Notes under the pieces: generated by a model
Told to the model about the DNA's origin: nothing
The model's database searches: none
The model's input: the letters and a program-made list of their open reading frames with translations, nothing else
Part shown: piece by piece, positions 9,106 to 22,710 of the stretch
Layout of the letters: each line of letters begins with the position of its first letter
Position numbering within the stretch: position 1 is the stretch's first letter
Program-made: the position numbers and the translations under genes
Origin: Owenia fusiformis
Taxonomy: Eukaryota > Annelida > Polychaeta > Sabellida > Oweniidae
Length of the DNA: 64,000 nucleotides
Reading direction: 5' to 3'
NCBI GenBank assembly: GCA_903813345.2
Contig: CAIIXF020000012.1
Span: forward strand, 14,302,932 to 14,366,931

Positions 9106-12100
9106 TTTGGACATTTCACTCTATTTTCACCTTGTTTCATGAATACAATTGTAAACCTATCCAGAAGTACACCGACTTATTTGTATACCTTCATTGTTAA
9201 CCTCAGTTTCACTGTTGACCTTGGACATTGGAGCAGTCAACAATTGTTTTCTGTGCCCAAATGAAATATTTAAACAAAATGAGGAAATGCTTCCAACAAC
9301 ATCTTATCTGAATGTAAGAGTCAGACTGACAAACCATATGATCAAGTTACATGGTGTTTTTCCTGTTTTAGCTCACAGCTATGAAATCAGATATATTAGC
9401 ATCAGATTGGTATTAATATTAACATCTAGATTAATTTCATTGTGTACAGAAGTAAATACATATTGATTATAGTTATCCTACTTCAGATAAATGAAATACT
9501 TGACATTCTGCTAACCTGGCCTAATGTCAAATATCTTAATCCAGTATAACATCTTTAAAGTGAACAGTTCATGTGAATTGGATAGTATAGATTGGACTTG
9601 GATAACTGGACCTAGTGTTGAGATTATTTCAATATTTTAATTACAATCGATATTGTATTTATTTGTATAAATGGCCCTTAACCTGCCCTTAACACATACT
9701 TGTTTAATTCAATTGGGAAAATATTATAGAATTGGATTGTACTGTTGGGTACTATAATTGAGTAGTTTGTTTTACCCGGCACTAATCCTATATTTTCTTT
9801 TCTAATTTTTAGCATCCATAGATTAAAAAAATTAACAGTTTGTTTCTGATTTATCGCGGGAATTTAGTTGTCATACTTTCTTCTGCATTTTGTACTCTAT
9901 ATGTTTTAGTAGCACCGTTTTAGTATAATTTTTTGAGATTATACTTTATAGATTTTGAATCCCTTGTCTAAACTCTTCAAATAATTTGACCAGAACATGC
10001 TTTCTTATTGATGTGGAAATGTTTATCCTATAATTTGAAGTTATGACTTGTATTTGTATGATGTGTAATGTTAAAAGCACTGAGTACTTGCATAACAGTA
10101 TAAAAGTTGAACTAGTAAATGATTGTGGTTTTTGGCTTTTCCTCAAAAATACTACATAAGTATTATATTAGTACAACAATCCGTTTATTGTATTTCATTG
10201 TTGTACATTGATCAAAACAAAAAAATCATATTTTCAAAACTTGACACTTGCCTTGAATAATTTGAATTATATAAGAAAATTCTCAATTTGTTTTCAAATC
10301 AATTAAGTTTTATTCAAAACACTCTAATCTTACACTGCATGAAATCATCCATTAAGTGATAATAGGATTGTCTGGACCACTACCACCCTTGCTTAATGTT
10401 TCCTTCTAGTTTATGCAATTTCCCATGAAAATTTTATTAAGCCGTCTGATTTTTGGCATTTTGATATCATTTGGAGAACTGTTGAGTTTTGAATTTGTGG
10501 CTGTTTAATTTATTACTTACTGGTTCCCTTCATTACGATAATTGGAAACGTTATTGAAAATGTTTTTATGTTTTCCTGAGTGGTTTGTGTTTTATGTGAG
10601 GTTATGCAAGATGGCTAAAGTTATGCAAGATGGCTGGGATTGTGCAAGGTGGCTTTTCTATTATTATGCAAGCTAAGCATGTTCACTTGCCCAAACCAGC
10701 TGCAGGGAAATTAAAGTGTTAAATGATGTTAAATACTTAATCATACCTCATTGGCAACATTGCATGTGATGTTGAAAATCATTTTTTAGAGGTCAATATC
10801 GTAGATGTACCATTCAGTACTACGTTTTCAATAATTTCATTTTTCATTCATTTTTCAAAATAGGGCATCAGCTACAATTATTGATAGCTCCTGGACATCA
10901 GCTAAAAATTCAATTAGCTTTTCTTAAAATCATCATTTTTTTAATTTAGCAGTTAATACAGCAATTTTGTCAAGCCAGTATCAACATTTTTGGACTCGGG
11001 AAAGTTTCTGTTAAAATTCTTGATAATGAGACTAATATGAGCATTTCATTAGTATATATCATGAAGCGTTTCTGACATTAGACTGACAGAACAGGTCCTT
11101 AGGCAGTTTGTTATATTACTGTTACAAGCTCAAGGCATTGTGTAATTGTCAAATAATTATCATGTAACCAACGTTAAATGACAAGCCTGGACGCCTGTTC
11201 CTTTGTCTAGAGCGGGACAAAGATGGAAGGTTTTTGGCAGTTATTCACTAAAATTGTATCTAAGAGTTGCATAATTGATGTTCCAGGCGATGTTTTGTCA
11301 ATAATCATGCCGCATTAACATATGATCAGGAATCACAAAGGGCAACATTTTGAAAATACAAGACATGCTGCCATCATTGATATATGACATTTGACATATC
11401 TGATTGTTATCAAATGATTATTATATTACATCACATGTCAGACATGTTTTTATTTAGGTTGTGGGATAAACATTTATCTCCCTATGCCACTCAATAGCAC
11501 ATCATCCTGAATTTCACTATTATGGATTGCCTCCTTTTCAGTAGACTTCAAATCTGTTGGGTAGAAGAAAAAAAGTTGTCAGATGCTAATCTCAAGTAGA
11601 ATGGTGATAAATGTCACATGTCACGATGGCCATGTTTTTAAATTCAAAATAGAATATAAGGGTCGGAATTTCAAGGATCGAGCACTAAGGTAAAGGCTTA
11701 CCTTGAAACCCATCACTATGTTAGAATAAATTCCCTTCTTTTGGATACAAAGCCAGATTCTATAAAAGGGTAAAACTGCATTCTGATTTATCAGAGGCAA
11801 TCTTCATTTATTGAATGCTTGTGAAAAGAAGTTGTTGAGCTCACAATGGTAAAACAGGATTGTAGTCACGTCAAGTGTCGAGGTAGGAAATACCTGAATA
11901 TCAATCAGTTCTTGTTTTTAGGAAAAATATTCTTGACATATGTTACAGTTATTTTATGGGCACATCAACAGTGTTACCACATACATGTGCAAAATCTGTA
12001 CCCTTTGCATTCGTTTGACTTCACTTCTTAAAAGAGAGCTTCATCTTTAGTTTAACTAGACTCTACAAAATCTGATATTATATTCAGTTAACTTATGAGT

Positions 12101-13914
12101 TCATTTATCAAATGGTGAACTACTGGGTAAATTATCATAACTGAGATAATGATGTTTTTAAACTTTAAAGTTATAAATTATATGAATTATAAACCCTGCT
12201 ATATCTCATTTTCAACCAGGTTTGAACTTCAGCAAGCAAACTAGTCGATGAAAGATTAGATGACAAACAAAATTTCAAAATCTCTTTTGGGGATTTTTTG
12301 AAATAACAGGGTCAATGATCAGGTGAAAATTCCATTGCTTTTATCTATTATGTGCATTCTTCAGGTGTTTTTACGAGCAGAGTACTTCAGTTTTTTAATG
12401 TACTGTAGGGTATTAGACAGATGGTACAAACATGGCTTTGTTCTACATTTTTTGATACTTAACCAACATCCATTTATGTATTGGAATTGTCAAGTAGAAA
12501 ATTCAGAAAGAATTCAGATATATGTTTGCGCTCATCTTATAAGTTAACATTGAAATATAGTGTTTTGATGAGTTAGTGTTTTGAACCCCTCGGGGCTTAT
12601 CTTCGAGGACTTTAACATGCGGCTTGCATTCATATTTATCGTCAAAATAATTTCATTACCGAGACATTTATTAAATATTGTTTGATCCATTTATGGTATC
12701 AGATGACATTAGTATCTACTCAGCTGATTGAGAAGTAGTCATCAATGAATGATAAATGTTTTGACGAAACATCATGTGAAAATCGCAGGTCAGTTTGTCA
12801 TGGTGTGATATACTATAGACCTCGCTTCAGGCACTCTCGTTATTAATTTCAACCTGTACGGGCAGACATTTATTTGTTTATTTTGACCTTTCGTTGTAAC
12901 TTTGACCTTTTTTGGGACTGAAATACCGAAAGTATGTACTTATTTTAAGAAAGAATTTGGTCATGTTTGCAAAGTCAAAATGTCAATATTGTTTTCAGTT
13001 TGGGAATTTATGTTTTACCTGATATAGGCATATATGTTCCGACCGTTTAGCAGTGTATTCCATCTGTCATGAAATACTTTGATTGGTCAGGAATATTTAT
13101 AACTTATAAATGATTTATTATGAAATCATACAAAATATATTTGATCTTTAGAAATGTATTGGTAATTGCTTGGTAACAAGTTTTATGCAAGGAATTGTGA
13201 TCTTTAGGCGTATGCATTCTGATACTCATAGCATCTTTCTGTTTCACCTCAGGGCTGAGAAGATTTGAGATGTCATGGTTTATCATGATGAGGCGTATGT
13301 GTTCCTGTGATTTTCTAATATAACTATCATTGGCCAATGGCAGTATTAGGAATGTAAGAAAAGAGATGCAACTTTTATCAGAAAGCAAGAAATAAATGAA
13401 TTTTCCAGATTACCCATACTTGAATTCTCGTATTTTACATTCCTGGCTGATATATTATCAAATTACATGCTTTGGAACATTATCAAGAAGATCAATAGAT
13501 ACTCACTTCATTCAATTAAACTTATCCTCTAATTATACTTATCACATTTTCACTTATGCCAAAACTTGGCTGATTTTATACTTTTAGATGTGTGATTAGT
13601 CAAATCGTTGATTCGTGATTTGGGAAAGTTATTTCATGCAACATGTGATGCAGCCAATAAGTGAAATAATTTATTGTCTTCTTCATATGTGATATATGGT
13701 GTATTGACATGTGTTTTAGAGCAAGTTTAGATTATCAATAAATCTTTTGAGTTAATTTCCTGTATTTTTATTGTGTTTATTCAAATCACAGTTAGACACA
13801 CGAAATGCTTTAAAAATCTGCATACTTTTAACTATTTTGTAGCTATGCTCAGGACTGACTATATGTTTTGTTTAGATTGTTGATTGCAGTTTACCCTACC
13901 CCAGAAGAAAATAT
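9106..13914 (+). other. TRAF4 intron 1, no gene recognised
   Basis: Nearly 5 kb of AT-rich sequence. The only local structure I see is three degenerate copies of gcaagatggctnnnnttatgcaagatggct near 10605-10655 and a partial fold-back-family fragment near 11620-11660. Short reading frames have no domain signal. Confidence 0.5.
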
Positions 13915-14047
13915 CACGGTTGTGCCAATAATGAATTGCAAAATAGAGAATAAAAAAGTGAAATCAGCAAGGAATAAAGTAAACATATGTCTAAATTGTA
14001 TAAAAATGCAAGAAAATCAGATACTTTATTCAAATTTTAGAAAGAAA
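13915..14047 (-). repeat. Fold-back family half-element (- arm)
   Basis: Contains the family landmarks in - orientation: aaaatagaga, gaaatcagcaaggaataaagtaaac, aaattgtataaaaatgcaa and the outer end ttcaaattttagaaagaaa. See 28990-29392 for the complete form. Confidence 0.7.
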
Positions 14048-15482
14048 TGACGAGAAATTGCATGAACGGAGCGTCATTACTGGCCAATGTAGCTTCAAGG
14101 CTTATGTGTATTTGCATCAATTAATATTTTACTCATTGAAATGCACTAAAGAAAACATCTGTTATCCTTATTAACATAGTTTTAATTGAAAAAATGTTTG
14201 TAAAAAACACTGGAACAAAATGAGTCGATCTCTGGCATGTACATACAGGTACTAAACTATAATTAATCGCTTGTTTTGAGTTTCACCTCTGCTGTTTTTT
14301 GCAAATATTTTATTTATGTTTTATGAAGTGGTAGTGATACGGCTGGTATTAAGGAGTCATCTATTGATTGATTGGTTTTGAAATTATTTTTTGATTTGTG
14401 TTTAAAGTTTCAGAACAGCATGACATTTCTAATTTTTTAAAATGGCAAAATAATAACAGCATTTTTTCATGTACATGTGCTTAGTATCCTGAATAAACAT
14501 ATTATGTACAACACTTGTAAGTTGATTGATAACATTTTATTTTGAACCACACTATTCTCAATACACAGAATCTGTTAATCTAGTATATTCCTCTAGTGAT
14601 AAGAAATACCTTGTTGGAGCAAAAAGCATAATGGAAGTTTACTCTCATATTTTTGGTTGGTCATTGGTCAAAGTCATTAACCTTGCATTACTCTCTCTGT
14701 CATTAACAGAGCCTAGAATAACAAATAATTTGTTTATTAAACAACCTACCTGTCATTATAAACAATCGACTCACCTGTTCTAATTACTAACATCTTATCT
14801 CAGTAGAATGACATGAGATACACAAATATACAATCACATATACAGGTATACAATTAAGGTATCATCACTAATTACAGGTAGATGCTTTTCTTTCCCTACA
14901 GGTGGGTTAATTGCAAGTTTGACCTAATTACCAGGGATATCAACTCAGGTGTATCATACAGGTATATCATTGGCAGATTATGGTAGATCACACCACTCAA
15001 AACATACATTAATTAGTGAAGAAGCTAATTGTGATATTTAGATCATTATTTGTTTTGTATCTGTTTGTTTGTTTGGATGTCAGTGAATTGGATATAAAAT
15101 GTTGATCAGGTACCAGAAGCATATTATATATGATTACACCCATAGTAATAAGATTAAAAAAAAGATCATAATTATCATATTAAAAAACATTTCAGGATTA
15201 ATATAAGTACAATTTGATATATAAGTTGGTAGCATATATCTGTTGACAATCAGCTTAATGTCATTTGAGTTTTCACAGAGCACTTCTGGCACTTAGCAGA
15301 TGGTGACAATTACTGATGGTTAAGTGCATAGCGAAACTGGAGACACAAATTGTTTATCATTTAAAGGAGAAATCAGTGTTTGGAATATATAAAATTTCTG
15401 CAATAGGAATTTAGGAAGATTTTATCTTGTTGTGAAAAGAAGAAATAATTTGTTTTGAATTTGGGAATTGGGAGGAATAAGG

Positions 15483-15556
15483 ATGAAGTTCAGAGCAAAG
15501 TGGAGAGGAAATGTAGTTTCTCCATCACCGGGCGTTCATGTCAGTTGCAATGTTAG
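15483..15556 (+). CDS. Candidate alternative first exon of TRAF4 (isoform start A)
   Basis: ATG at 15483, preceded in frame by TGA, opens a short reading frame (MKFRAKWRGNVVSPSPGVHV...) that ends in AG directly before a perfect donor gtaagt at 15557. The phase is 2 with the same AG as exon 1, so splicing to exon 2 would give a Ser codon and continue in the TRAF4 frame. The product would have a basic 24-residue N-terminus in place of the first six RING ligands. The ATG-proximal segment is less AT-rich than its surroundings. A chance match is quite possible, because perfect donors occur randomly several times in 38 kb. No expression evidence is available. Confidence 0.25.
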
Positions 15557-15907
15557 GTAAGTCATAGTTTTTCATTATCATGTATTCTTGCACGATTTCA
15601 AGATTAAAAAAACAAGCTTTTTTAGATATTGGTTTTAAAAGACCATCTTTCTGTTTAATATGGAATGTGTTTTCTGACTGGGAAGAATGTGCAGTTTTTC
15701 AAGTAAGGTTCAATTTTTTAATCGTTTGCAAAGATATGAAACTAGAGAATTATATGTAATTGAAGAATCTACTGGGTTAGGTTAGATCTGGATTTGAGTT
15801 TCAAACAAATACAATTTGATGATCTTAGACTAAGATAAGACATGTGTCTAACATGTGTTTATCAATAGTAGATGTGTTAACATGATGAAAAAGCAACATT
15901 TCAAATC

Positions 15908-16045
15908 CCATAGTTGTCATGATTTGAAATGTAGAATATTCTATAAACGAGTGGAATTAGCAAGGAAGTGACAATGAAATGACGTAGTTAACACTCAAAA
16001 TTGTATAGAAAACTAAACAAATTGGACATTCCATCAAGATTTTAG
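15908..16045 (-). repeat. Fold-back family half-element (- arm)
   Basis: Shows gtcatgatttgaaatgtagaa, gagtggaattagcaaggaa, aaattgtatagaaa and a terminal aagattttag, all family landmarks in - orientation, moderately diverged. Confidence 0.65.
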
Positions 16046-16407
16046 CTTGCGAAAAGGTGTCAAATATCATATGTGTAACCATCCTTCTTCAAAGGACTTG
16101 CTTAAATTCATATACTTTGAAATACCATTGCAGCAAGGATGATGTGTAACTCCATGACCATTCTATGATTTTACTATGGGTCATTTTGCCTGGAAGAAAT
16201 ACATATGGAGAACAGTTGCTATTATGGGCAACACTTGTTGCAATTAATAGATAATCCATCCATGTAGAGGCATGTGCCAAACAGGATAATCCTGTCTACT
16301 CATGTGGTGAAATTAGTTGATAGCAGTCCTAATAGACCTTATAGAGGAACTAATAGTAGGCCATCTGGTTTGCTCAAAATGTCAAAGTAGCCTCCCTTAT
16401 TCTTAAT

Positions 16408-16560
16408 TTTTCTCTCTAAAATTTGAATGAACAATCTGATTTTCTCACATTTCTATACAATTTAGAGTGTTTACTACATGTGTGGTTAGTTTATCCCTGT
16501 GAAATTCAACTCTTTCATGCAGTATTTTGCTTTTTAAAAATGGACCACCAAGATTTAATC
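16408..16560 (+). repeat. Fold-back family half-element (+ arm)
   Basis: Starts with the outer end ttttctctctaaaatttgaa and continues ctgattttctcacatttcta, acaatttagagtgtttactac and ttgctttttaaaaatgga. Together with the - arm at 15908-16045 the two are in outward-swapped order, unlike the complete copies. Confidence 0.7.
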
Positions 16561-17214
16561 AAGGGCCTAATAGTGAGCCATCTGGCAGCAAGAACAACTG
16601 TATCTTGTTACATTACATGTCACCCCCACTGACCAAGGCAGGTCTGCCACAGTTGAACAGATTTTATCACAATTTGATGTTTATATCATGGAACATTTGG
16701 AAGTTTTGATGTTTGTAGGCTTCTGTGGAAACAGATGTAAAAATTGTTCAAATCTTTAAATAAGGATGTCAAACGAAAAATGCATTAACAATTTTTTAGT
16801 TTTCATTCATTAAAAATAAATTCCTCTCGAATATAACTAACGGACCCCACATTTGACATTGCATTGTTGTAGTCCTCAATATACCATTATATGCTTTTCA
16901 TTAAAATTATATATTGGTAGTTCTTTATTGTATTTGTTTGTTCTTTTTTTCAATCAAGAGTTCAATAGCCTTATTTGTTCCCATTTGGCCACACGGAGAT
17001 TGCTCAAAATATGAATGATACAAGTACCAATTAAGTTTTGCAATATGATTGACATATTTTTATATGATTGATTTATTTCATATGCATTGCTTCTTGACAC
17101 AATTCTTGTATTATAACAGTGTTGCATGAAGAATTTAATTATACACTTCAGATTTTATTTTGTATATGATATTGAGATTTGTTCATTTGAAGTATGTAGT
17201 CTTGCTTCAAGCTA

Positions 17215-17255
17215 TTGTGACCCCCCACAGTAGCTAGGGGGGGGGGGGGGGGTCC
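17215..17255. repeat. Poly-C/poly-G hairpin element with G16 run
   Basis: gtcttgcttcaagctattgt, then ccccccacagtagcta and a run of 16 G (17237-17252). This is a short member of the family whose arms read (C)n...tatctacttcac and gtgaagtagata...(G)n. See 43195-43301 and 23118-23215. Confidence 0.6.
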
Positions 17256-17391
17256 AATAGTTTTCAGCATCTCCCCTCAGTATAGAGTTTAGCACATTAG
17301 GATGATTAAGTAGCTGGATTTTGGATTTTGATCAGTCTTATTTTCAATATGATGATTTTTAAGGAAAGATCAAAGAATTATCTCTTATTCA

Positions 17392-17860
17392 AAGAGTGAA
17401 GATGAACCTCACTTTTGAAGCAGAATCAAAATATTGATAAGGGTTTTCATCACCCTACCCTGCGCGCAGAGTCTAGTTAAACTACACTCTGCCTAGTAGA
17501 GACCATATTACAGTTTAGTAGCCCCGCCCCCACGACAGGTACCGGTGACAGTTTGTGTAAATAAATCACTTCTGACCTACGCGCTGATCTTTCTTCCATC
17601 AGTCAGCGAGCTTGAAGAAACATACGCCAAATGCGTGCTAATTAAATATGCACATGTCATTGGTCAATTCCGAGCTCAACGATGACGTCAGAAGGAATGA
17701 CCATATAAAGAACGTCGGTCAAATTTGGCCGACGAACACTGATTGGCGCGGTGAGTTCACAGGTTTATTTAAGTTTGAAAGAGTGAAGACGAAGCTCTCT
17801 TTTAAGAAGTGAAGTCAAACGAATGCAAAGGGTATCATCACCCTAACCTTTGTTCCAAAA
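17392..17860. repeat. Repeat with promoter-like centre (CRE, TATA-like, CCAAT-like), flanked by direct repeats
   Basis: About 70-bp direct repeats (agagtgaagatgaacctcac... at 17392 and agagtgaagacgaagctctc... at 17783), each ending tttcatcaccctaccc or tatcatcaccctaacc, flank a relatively GC-rich unit. That unit contains TGACGTCA (a CRE palindrome, near 17685), accatataaaga, a gtcggtcaaatttggccgac hairpin and gattggcgcggtgag. The last 150 bp recur at 39885-40050. It could be a tandem dimer of one repeat or an LTR-like solo element; I see no coding sequence. Fragments of the gaagctctcttttaag part recur near 21605, 27608 and 31062. Confidence 0.6.
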
Positions 17861-18659
17861 CACAAGCAGTGTGATATCTGGCCCATTGAGATCAAATGTA
17901 ATCTGACCTGTTGATAATGCTGATTAATTAACAGATAAGTGAGCCTGCTTGCTTCTGGTGTGACCATTATTCCCATCTGGATGCCCTTGGATGAAATTGG
18001 AGATATTCTTTTATCTTAGCTGACAACTGTGACCATAGAGATACTCATTGAAATTTTAGGCCCATTTTCTTTAGAATTAGAATTAGGCACAATATTGAAA
18101 ATATAATGTCAGTTTGTTTAAAATATTTCATATTCATGATTTATAGCTCATATATCATTGTGATGTTTTGTAAATAAGATGTGGAAAGTATTACAACATG
18201 CATATGTCATTTATATGACATGATTAATGGAGTCAATAAAATACATAAAAAAGATATACAGTACACAGGTGTAAATGATTGACAGTCACATCCTTGGTGT
18301 TGGAGCAGTGATGATACAAAGTGCATTCTTGGTCCAAGGGTATTTCACTTCTTTCCATACTTGAATTGAGTAATAAATGAAGTCCTTTGAATGAAGGATG
18401 ACAAAGTGAACTACTCAGGATTTCAGGAAATTGGTGTTACATGAAAACTATTAGATCAAGTGATTAGTCTAGTCTGTAATTAGAAGTGTGATGAGTTAAT
18501 TAATTATCTATCAATTAAGAGTATTAGATCACTAAATGATCTGCAACTCTGTGAAATAGTAACTTATGTCACCTGTTGATAGGGATATCTGACTGCCCAT
18601 ATGGGTTATCATTCTCGTTCTCATTGCATTTTTCTTCCATCTTGCTACAAGCTTTTGTA

Positions 18660-18710
18660 TGTGAAGTAGATAGGGAGGGGGGGGGGTAGGTCCAGAGACT
18701 GGAAGCAAGA
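18660..18710. repeat. Poly-G hairpin element, half copy
   Basis: gtgaagtagatagggagggg with a following G run and gtccagagactgg..., matching the right half of the poly-C/poly-G family (compare 51490-51535). Confidence 0.6.
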
Positions 18711-19869
18711 TTACATTTTTCAAATACTAGGAATAGAAAGGAACTTATAGAATGATGTGATATCTCATATCGTTGGGCCATCTTGAGCAAGAGGTGTGGT
18801 AGCTGTTGTCCCAACTTCTTTGCTCCCATTGTGATATCATCAACTCCCATGAAGTGTGTTTGACAAAGAGAGAATTAGGAAATCAGGATACTTAAATCCA
18901 TTTGAATTACTGAAGATACATTGGAACCCAATTCATACTCTTTACAGTTTTAGATATGGTTTGTAGGGGATTTGGTGTCACTGGTACAGTTGTCTTAGGG
19001 TCATCAACTTTATGTATGCAGTACAAGTATAATGTTTACAATCAGCCACCTTTAATTTGGGATAACTCTACATATACAAAGAACAAATAATGACAAAATT
19101 GTTTGCCAGAAATGCATTTCTTCCAGAGAAAAGTTTTACATGTGTAGATTTAGTCTTTCATGTTGAAGGGATTATGGGGGATTTAAAGGGGGTTGATGAT
19201 GAAAGACAAACTGATTTTCATGATCAATAGAAATGCTCCCTTTAGATAAAATCTGTAATTGATCCATACAGTCATTATCAGTTGGATTACTCTGATTATA
19301 TATAGGGTTCCAGACTTAGGAATCCAAAGGAGGCATATTGTATCCCATGATTCTTTGGTACTATGTATTAAAGTAGGTAATATCTAAAAGTGTATATCTG
19401 GACTGAACTATATCTGTCATTGGTTGATATAGTCAGTGTATTCTGGTATTCGAATAAACAAAAAATTATCTTGAAAAATGACTAGGATATATTTTGGTGC
19501 ATTCTGGGTAATGGCATCTTGTATAAATGTGAATGTCTTTGACCATATTGATTACATTTCTATTTCTCATGGCTTGATAGGGTGTGTTTAATTACATATT
19601 GTATTAAGCACATATGTCAATATAATGCAGTATAATACATTTCTGTTTAATGATATCGTTTTACCTTATTAGGTGACATATTTCAGTTTTATTGTATTGA
19701 ATTATCTGGTTTGGTTATTGACTGGTATTTTTCATCTGTGACAATCAAATGGTCCTAAGGATTAATAATTTATTTTTTCTGCAGTAATGGCCTTGGACGG
19801 CATTGGAAATATGACCTCATTAACATTGGATTAACCTGTTTTCATGTATATTATTGTGATTTTTATTTT

Positions 19870-19995
19870 TGGTTTTGTAGTCTTGCTTATATTCCTGGAT
19901 CCCCTCCCCCTCAAACTTCTCCAACACCTTGTGGGGGGGGGGGTGTAGTGTGTGTGTTTGTGTGTGTGTGTGTGGGGGGGGTGTTGGTCACAAGG
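19870..19995. repeat. Poly-C/poly-G element with (GT)n run
   Basis: tagtcttgcttatattcctg, a C-rich block, then a G11-12 run, a (GT)n microsatellite at about 19948-19973, another G run and gtcacaagggc. It belongs to the poly-C/poly-G family. On the G-rich strand it is likely to form G-rich secondary structure. Confidence 0.6.
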
Positions 19996-20040
19996 GCTTT
20001 AGCAGGAATATTGATTTGAGGGGCTTCATGTAGGACTTTG

Positions 20041-20367
20041 TCCTCTTTTAAAATAGACAAGAATAATGTAGTAGCTTCTATCAAGGTAGAATATACTAGC
20101 AACATAGCCAAAAGAGTGTGGGGTATCAGAATGGGAAATTATGAAGTGAAATAAATATAGTAATTTCATACTACTTTGCGTCATAGCCTAATGACAAGTG
20201 TCCTCTTTTAAAATAGACAAGAATAATGTAGTAGCTTCTATCAAGGTAGAATATAGTAGCAACATATAGCCAAATGAGTGTGGGGTATCAGATTCAGAAT
20301 GGGAAATTATGAAGTGAAATAGATATAGTAATTTCATACTACTTTGCGTCATAGCCTAATAACAAGT
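20041..20367 (+). repeat. Tandem duplication, 160-bp unit, two copies
   Basis: Units 20041-20200 and 20201-20367 both begin tcctcttttaaaatagacaa and end catagcctaatnacaagt. They differ by a few substitutions and small insertions, so the duplication is recent. Confidence 0.9.
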
Positions 20368-22083
20368 GAGACATGATGATACAGATATTATACAGAAATG
20401 AGGAAATCTAATAAATTCTGATTATTTCCTCATTCTTGTGTCATTATTACAGGTAGGCATATGCAGGTAAATGTCCTACCCTTGACTCAAATGTATAACA
20501 CAGCTTGACTGCTAAATAAATTATTTATTCTCAACTCTATAGTTTCATATATACAATTAAAGAACTATCTGAGGAATTTTGTTTTTTGTAAGATATTCAA
20601 ATTGTATGGAGCTATCGAATCAATTCATTTGGAATTTATATAGTTTCATGTTTTTTTCATGGGATTAGTACCTGATATGTAGGTATCATACATGGATATT
20701 ATTGACACATGGTTCAGGTACGCCAGGTATGCAGGGATCAATACTTGACTTTACCTGTACAGATGTTCCCATTCTTAAAGCGACTCTCTGCTCTTTTCAT
20801 TTCGCATTTTTTTATCTCAATATACATGTATAACAGGGAATCCTGTATCATTTTCAATGTTATGTTCATCTCTGTTTTTTTTTGTTTTCCCATTTGTTAA
20901 ATATTCCTCGTGGACATTTAGAGATGTCCATCATTCTAATTTTTATTTTTGAGTGTGCAATCTGCTTGAATGGAGATTTCTATTATGGGGTATTATTGTT
21001 TGAAGACTACTTAGACACAGATTATTAATTAGCCTCTATTAATTATTGCTATTAAATATTTCTGGTATTTATGAATAGAGACTAATTTTCATACAAATAG
21101 TTTGCTTGGCTTATAAATTCCCACTGTAACTACTTCCCTGATCATGTCTTATTTCTATTTTGTTATCTGTATAGCCAAATACATATAAATTATAAAGCTA
21201 ATATAAATATATATAAAAAATGAAATAAAGTAAAAAGCTGCGATGAGTCCAGCATTTCCCAAGTGACACGGTAATCAACTTTTGTTGTTCTTGTTTCATT
21301 TCTACCTAGGCCATTTCTAAATTATTTATTACATGTGTTCTTGTTTATTGTTGTGATATATGAGTATCAGTCATGCTCACCAAAATTGCATAGCTTTACA
21401 GATTACGCATAAAAGAAATACAAAAATTGTGAAGATTTCACTAAATTAAAAATGAAAGAAAATCTTAAATTTTCAGCAAGTTCATTTATCTACACTGTAA
21501 TTTGAAGATACAGAGTGAGACAATATTAGTGTAAGCTATTTCGATTGAGTCAAAGACTAAAATTGCATTGTTTGTTTGCTTGATAAGCGTAATCTATTAG
21601 GATGAATCTCTCTTTTATGAAGCAAAATCAAAGTACAGTACAGTACATGTACAGCAAATGATTGATTGGTGAAAAAATTCAAATTCAGACATTCTTCAGA
21701 TTTCAGACATATTTCAGATTTCAGATGTTTTTTGTATGTTTGCATATGGGTGGCCCTACCCTCTAAGGATAGCATTACTATATGATGTCATCTTTTTTTC
21801 CCAGTCACCATTTTATTGAAAGCCTATGTAGTGTAACAAAGCTTTATTCAACCAAATATATTAGACTTTAAATATGTAATAAACGCATGCTTGTTAAGAT
21901 ATCTGAAGAGGGATACTTTCTATTTCAACAATAGTATTTTATGAATGAAATCCTTATCAAAAGACATTTAAAACATTTTAAATGAGTTGGATTCAATAAC
22001 CGATACCTTGAGGGCTAAACCCTGGGATATTCGTACATCTAGGTGGCCTCTTTCTATTTTCTAGTTCAATTAAATAATGTATA
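20368..22083 (+). other. TRAF4 intron 1, no gene recognised
   Basis: AT-rich. It contains scattered acaggta/tacctgta words (20450-20470, 20670-20760) and two adjacent attcagacat/tttcagatttcagat repeats near 21685-21725. No coding signal. Confidence 0.45.
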
Positions 22084-22170
22084 ACCTGTATAATACAAGT
22101 ACTGTTCATGCCTGGGAATTATTTAATAATTTACCTGGAATAATAGCTGGATGATATGTATTATACAGGT
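22084..22170. repeat. Short inverted repeat, 13-bp arms
   Basis: ACCTGTATAATAC at 22084-22096 is perfectly inverted as GTATTATACAGGT at 22158-22170, with a 61-bp AT-rich interior. It is compatible with a very short MITE. The TA-containing flanks are not decisive. Confidence 0.55.
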
Positions 22171-22710
22171 AAACCAGAAGATCAAAAGAAACTAGTTAAA
22201 GCGTATCATATTTCTAATTTATAACTTTGACAGCGTATAAGTCTTTCCTTTAAGATTATAAGACATTATGACTAGGGAAAATATAACCTTGTTTTCTCAG
22301 CTGAAGAGAAACTAATGAGTCTTCATGTTTTTCAACCCATCTTGAGGGAACGTTCTATCAGTTCCTTTTTATTAACAGAAAGTTGTGATGAGAATCCAAA
22401 TGATGTTACTTTGAAGGCAACAGGCATTGTATATCATAGCTTTTTTATTTTAAAGAAACAAAATTAAAGTTTTTAAACCAGTACATCATGTCAATCTGTC
22501 AAATATTTAATTCACTAAAACTGGGTGATTCATAGGTGCTGACATTAGACCTTCACTTATTTCTTTTCATAGTTAATTTCATTTCAGAGATTTATATCAA
22601 TAAACTTATTTCTTTAAACTACTATTAACTTTTTTATGAAAGCATTTCCTCAAACAAACATAACCTTTGTCTGACCTTTGAGTTTGTATACAAAGGTTTA
22701 AATGGGGGAG

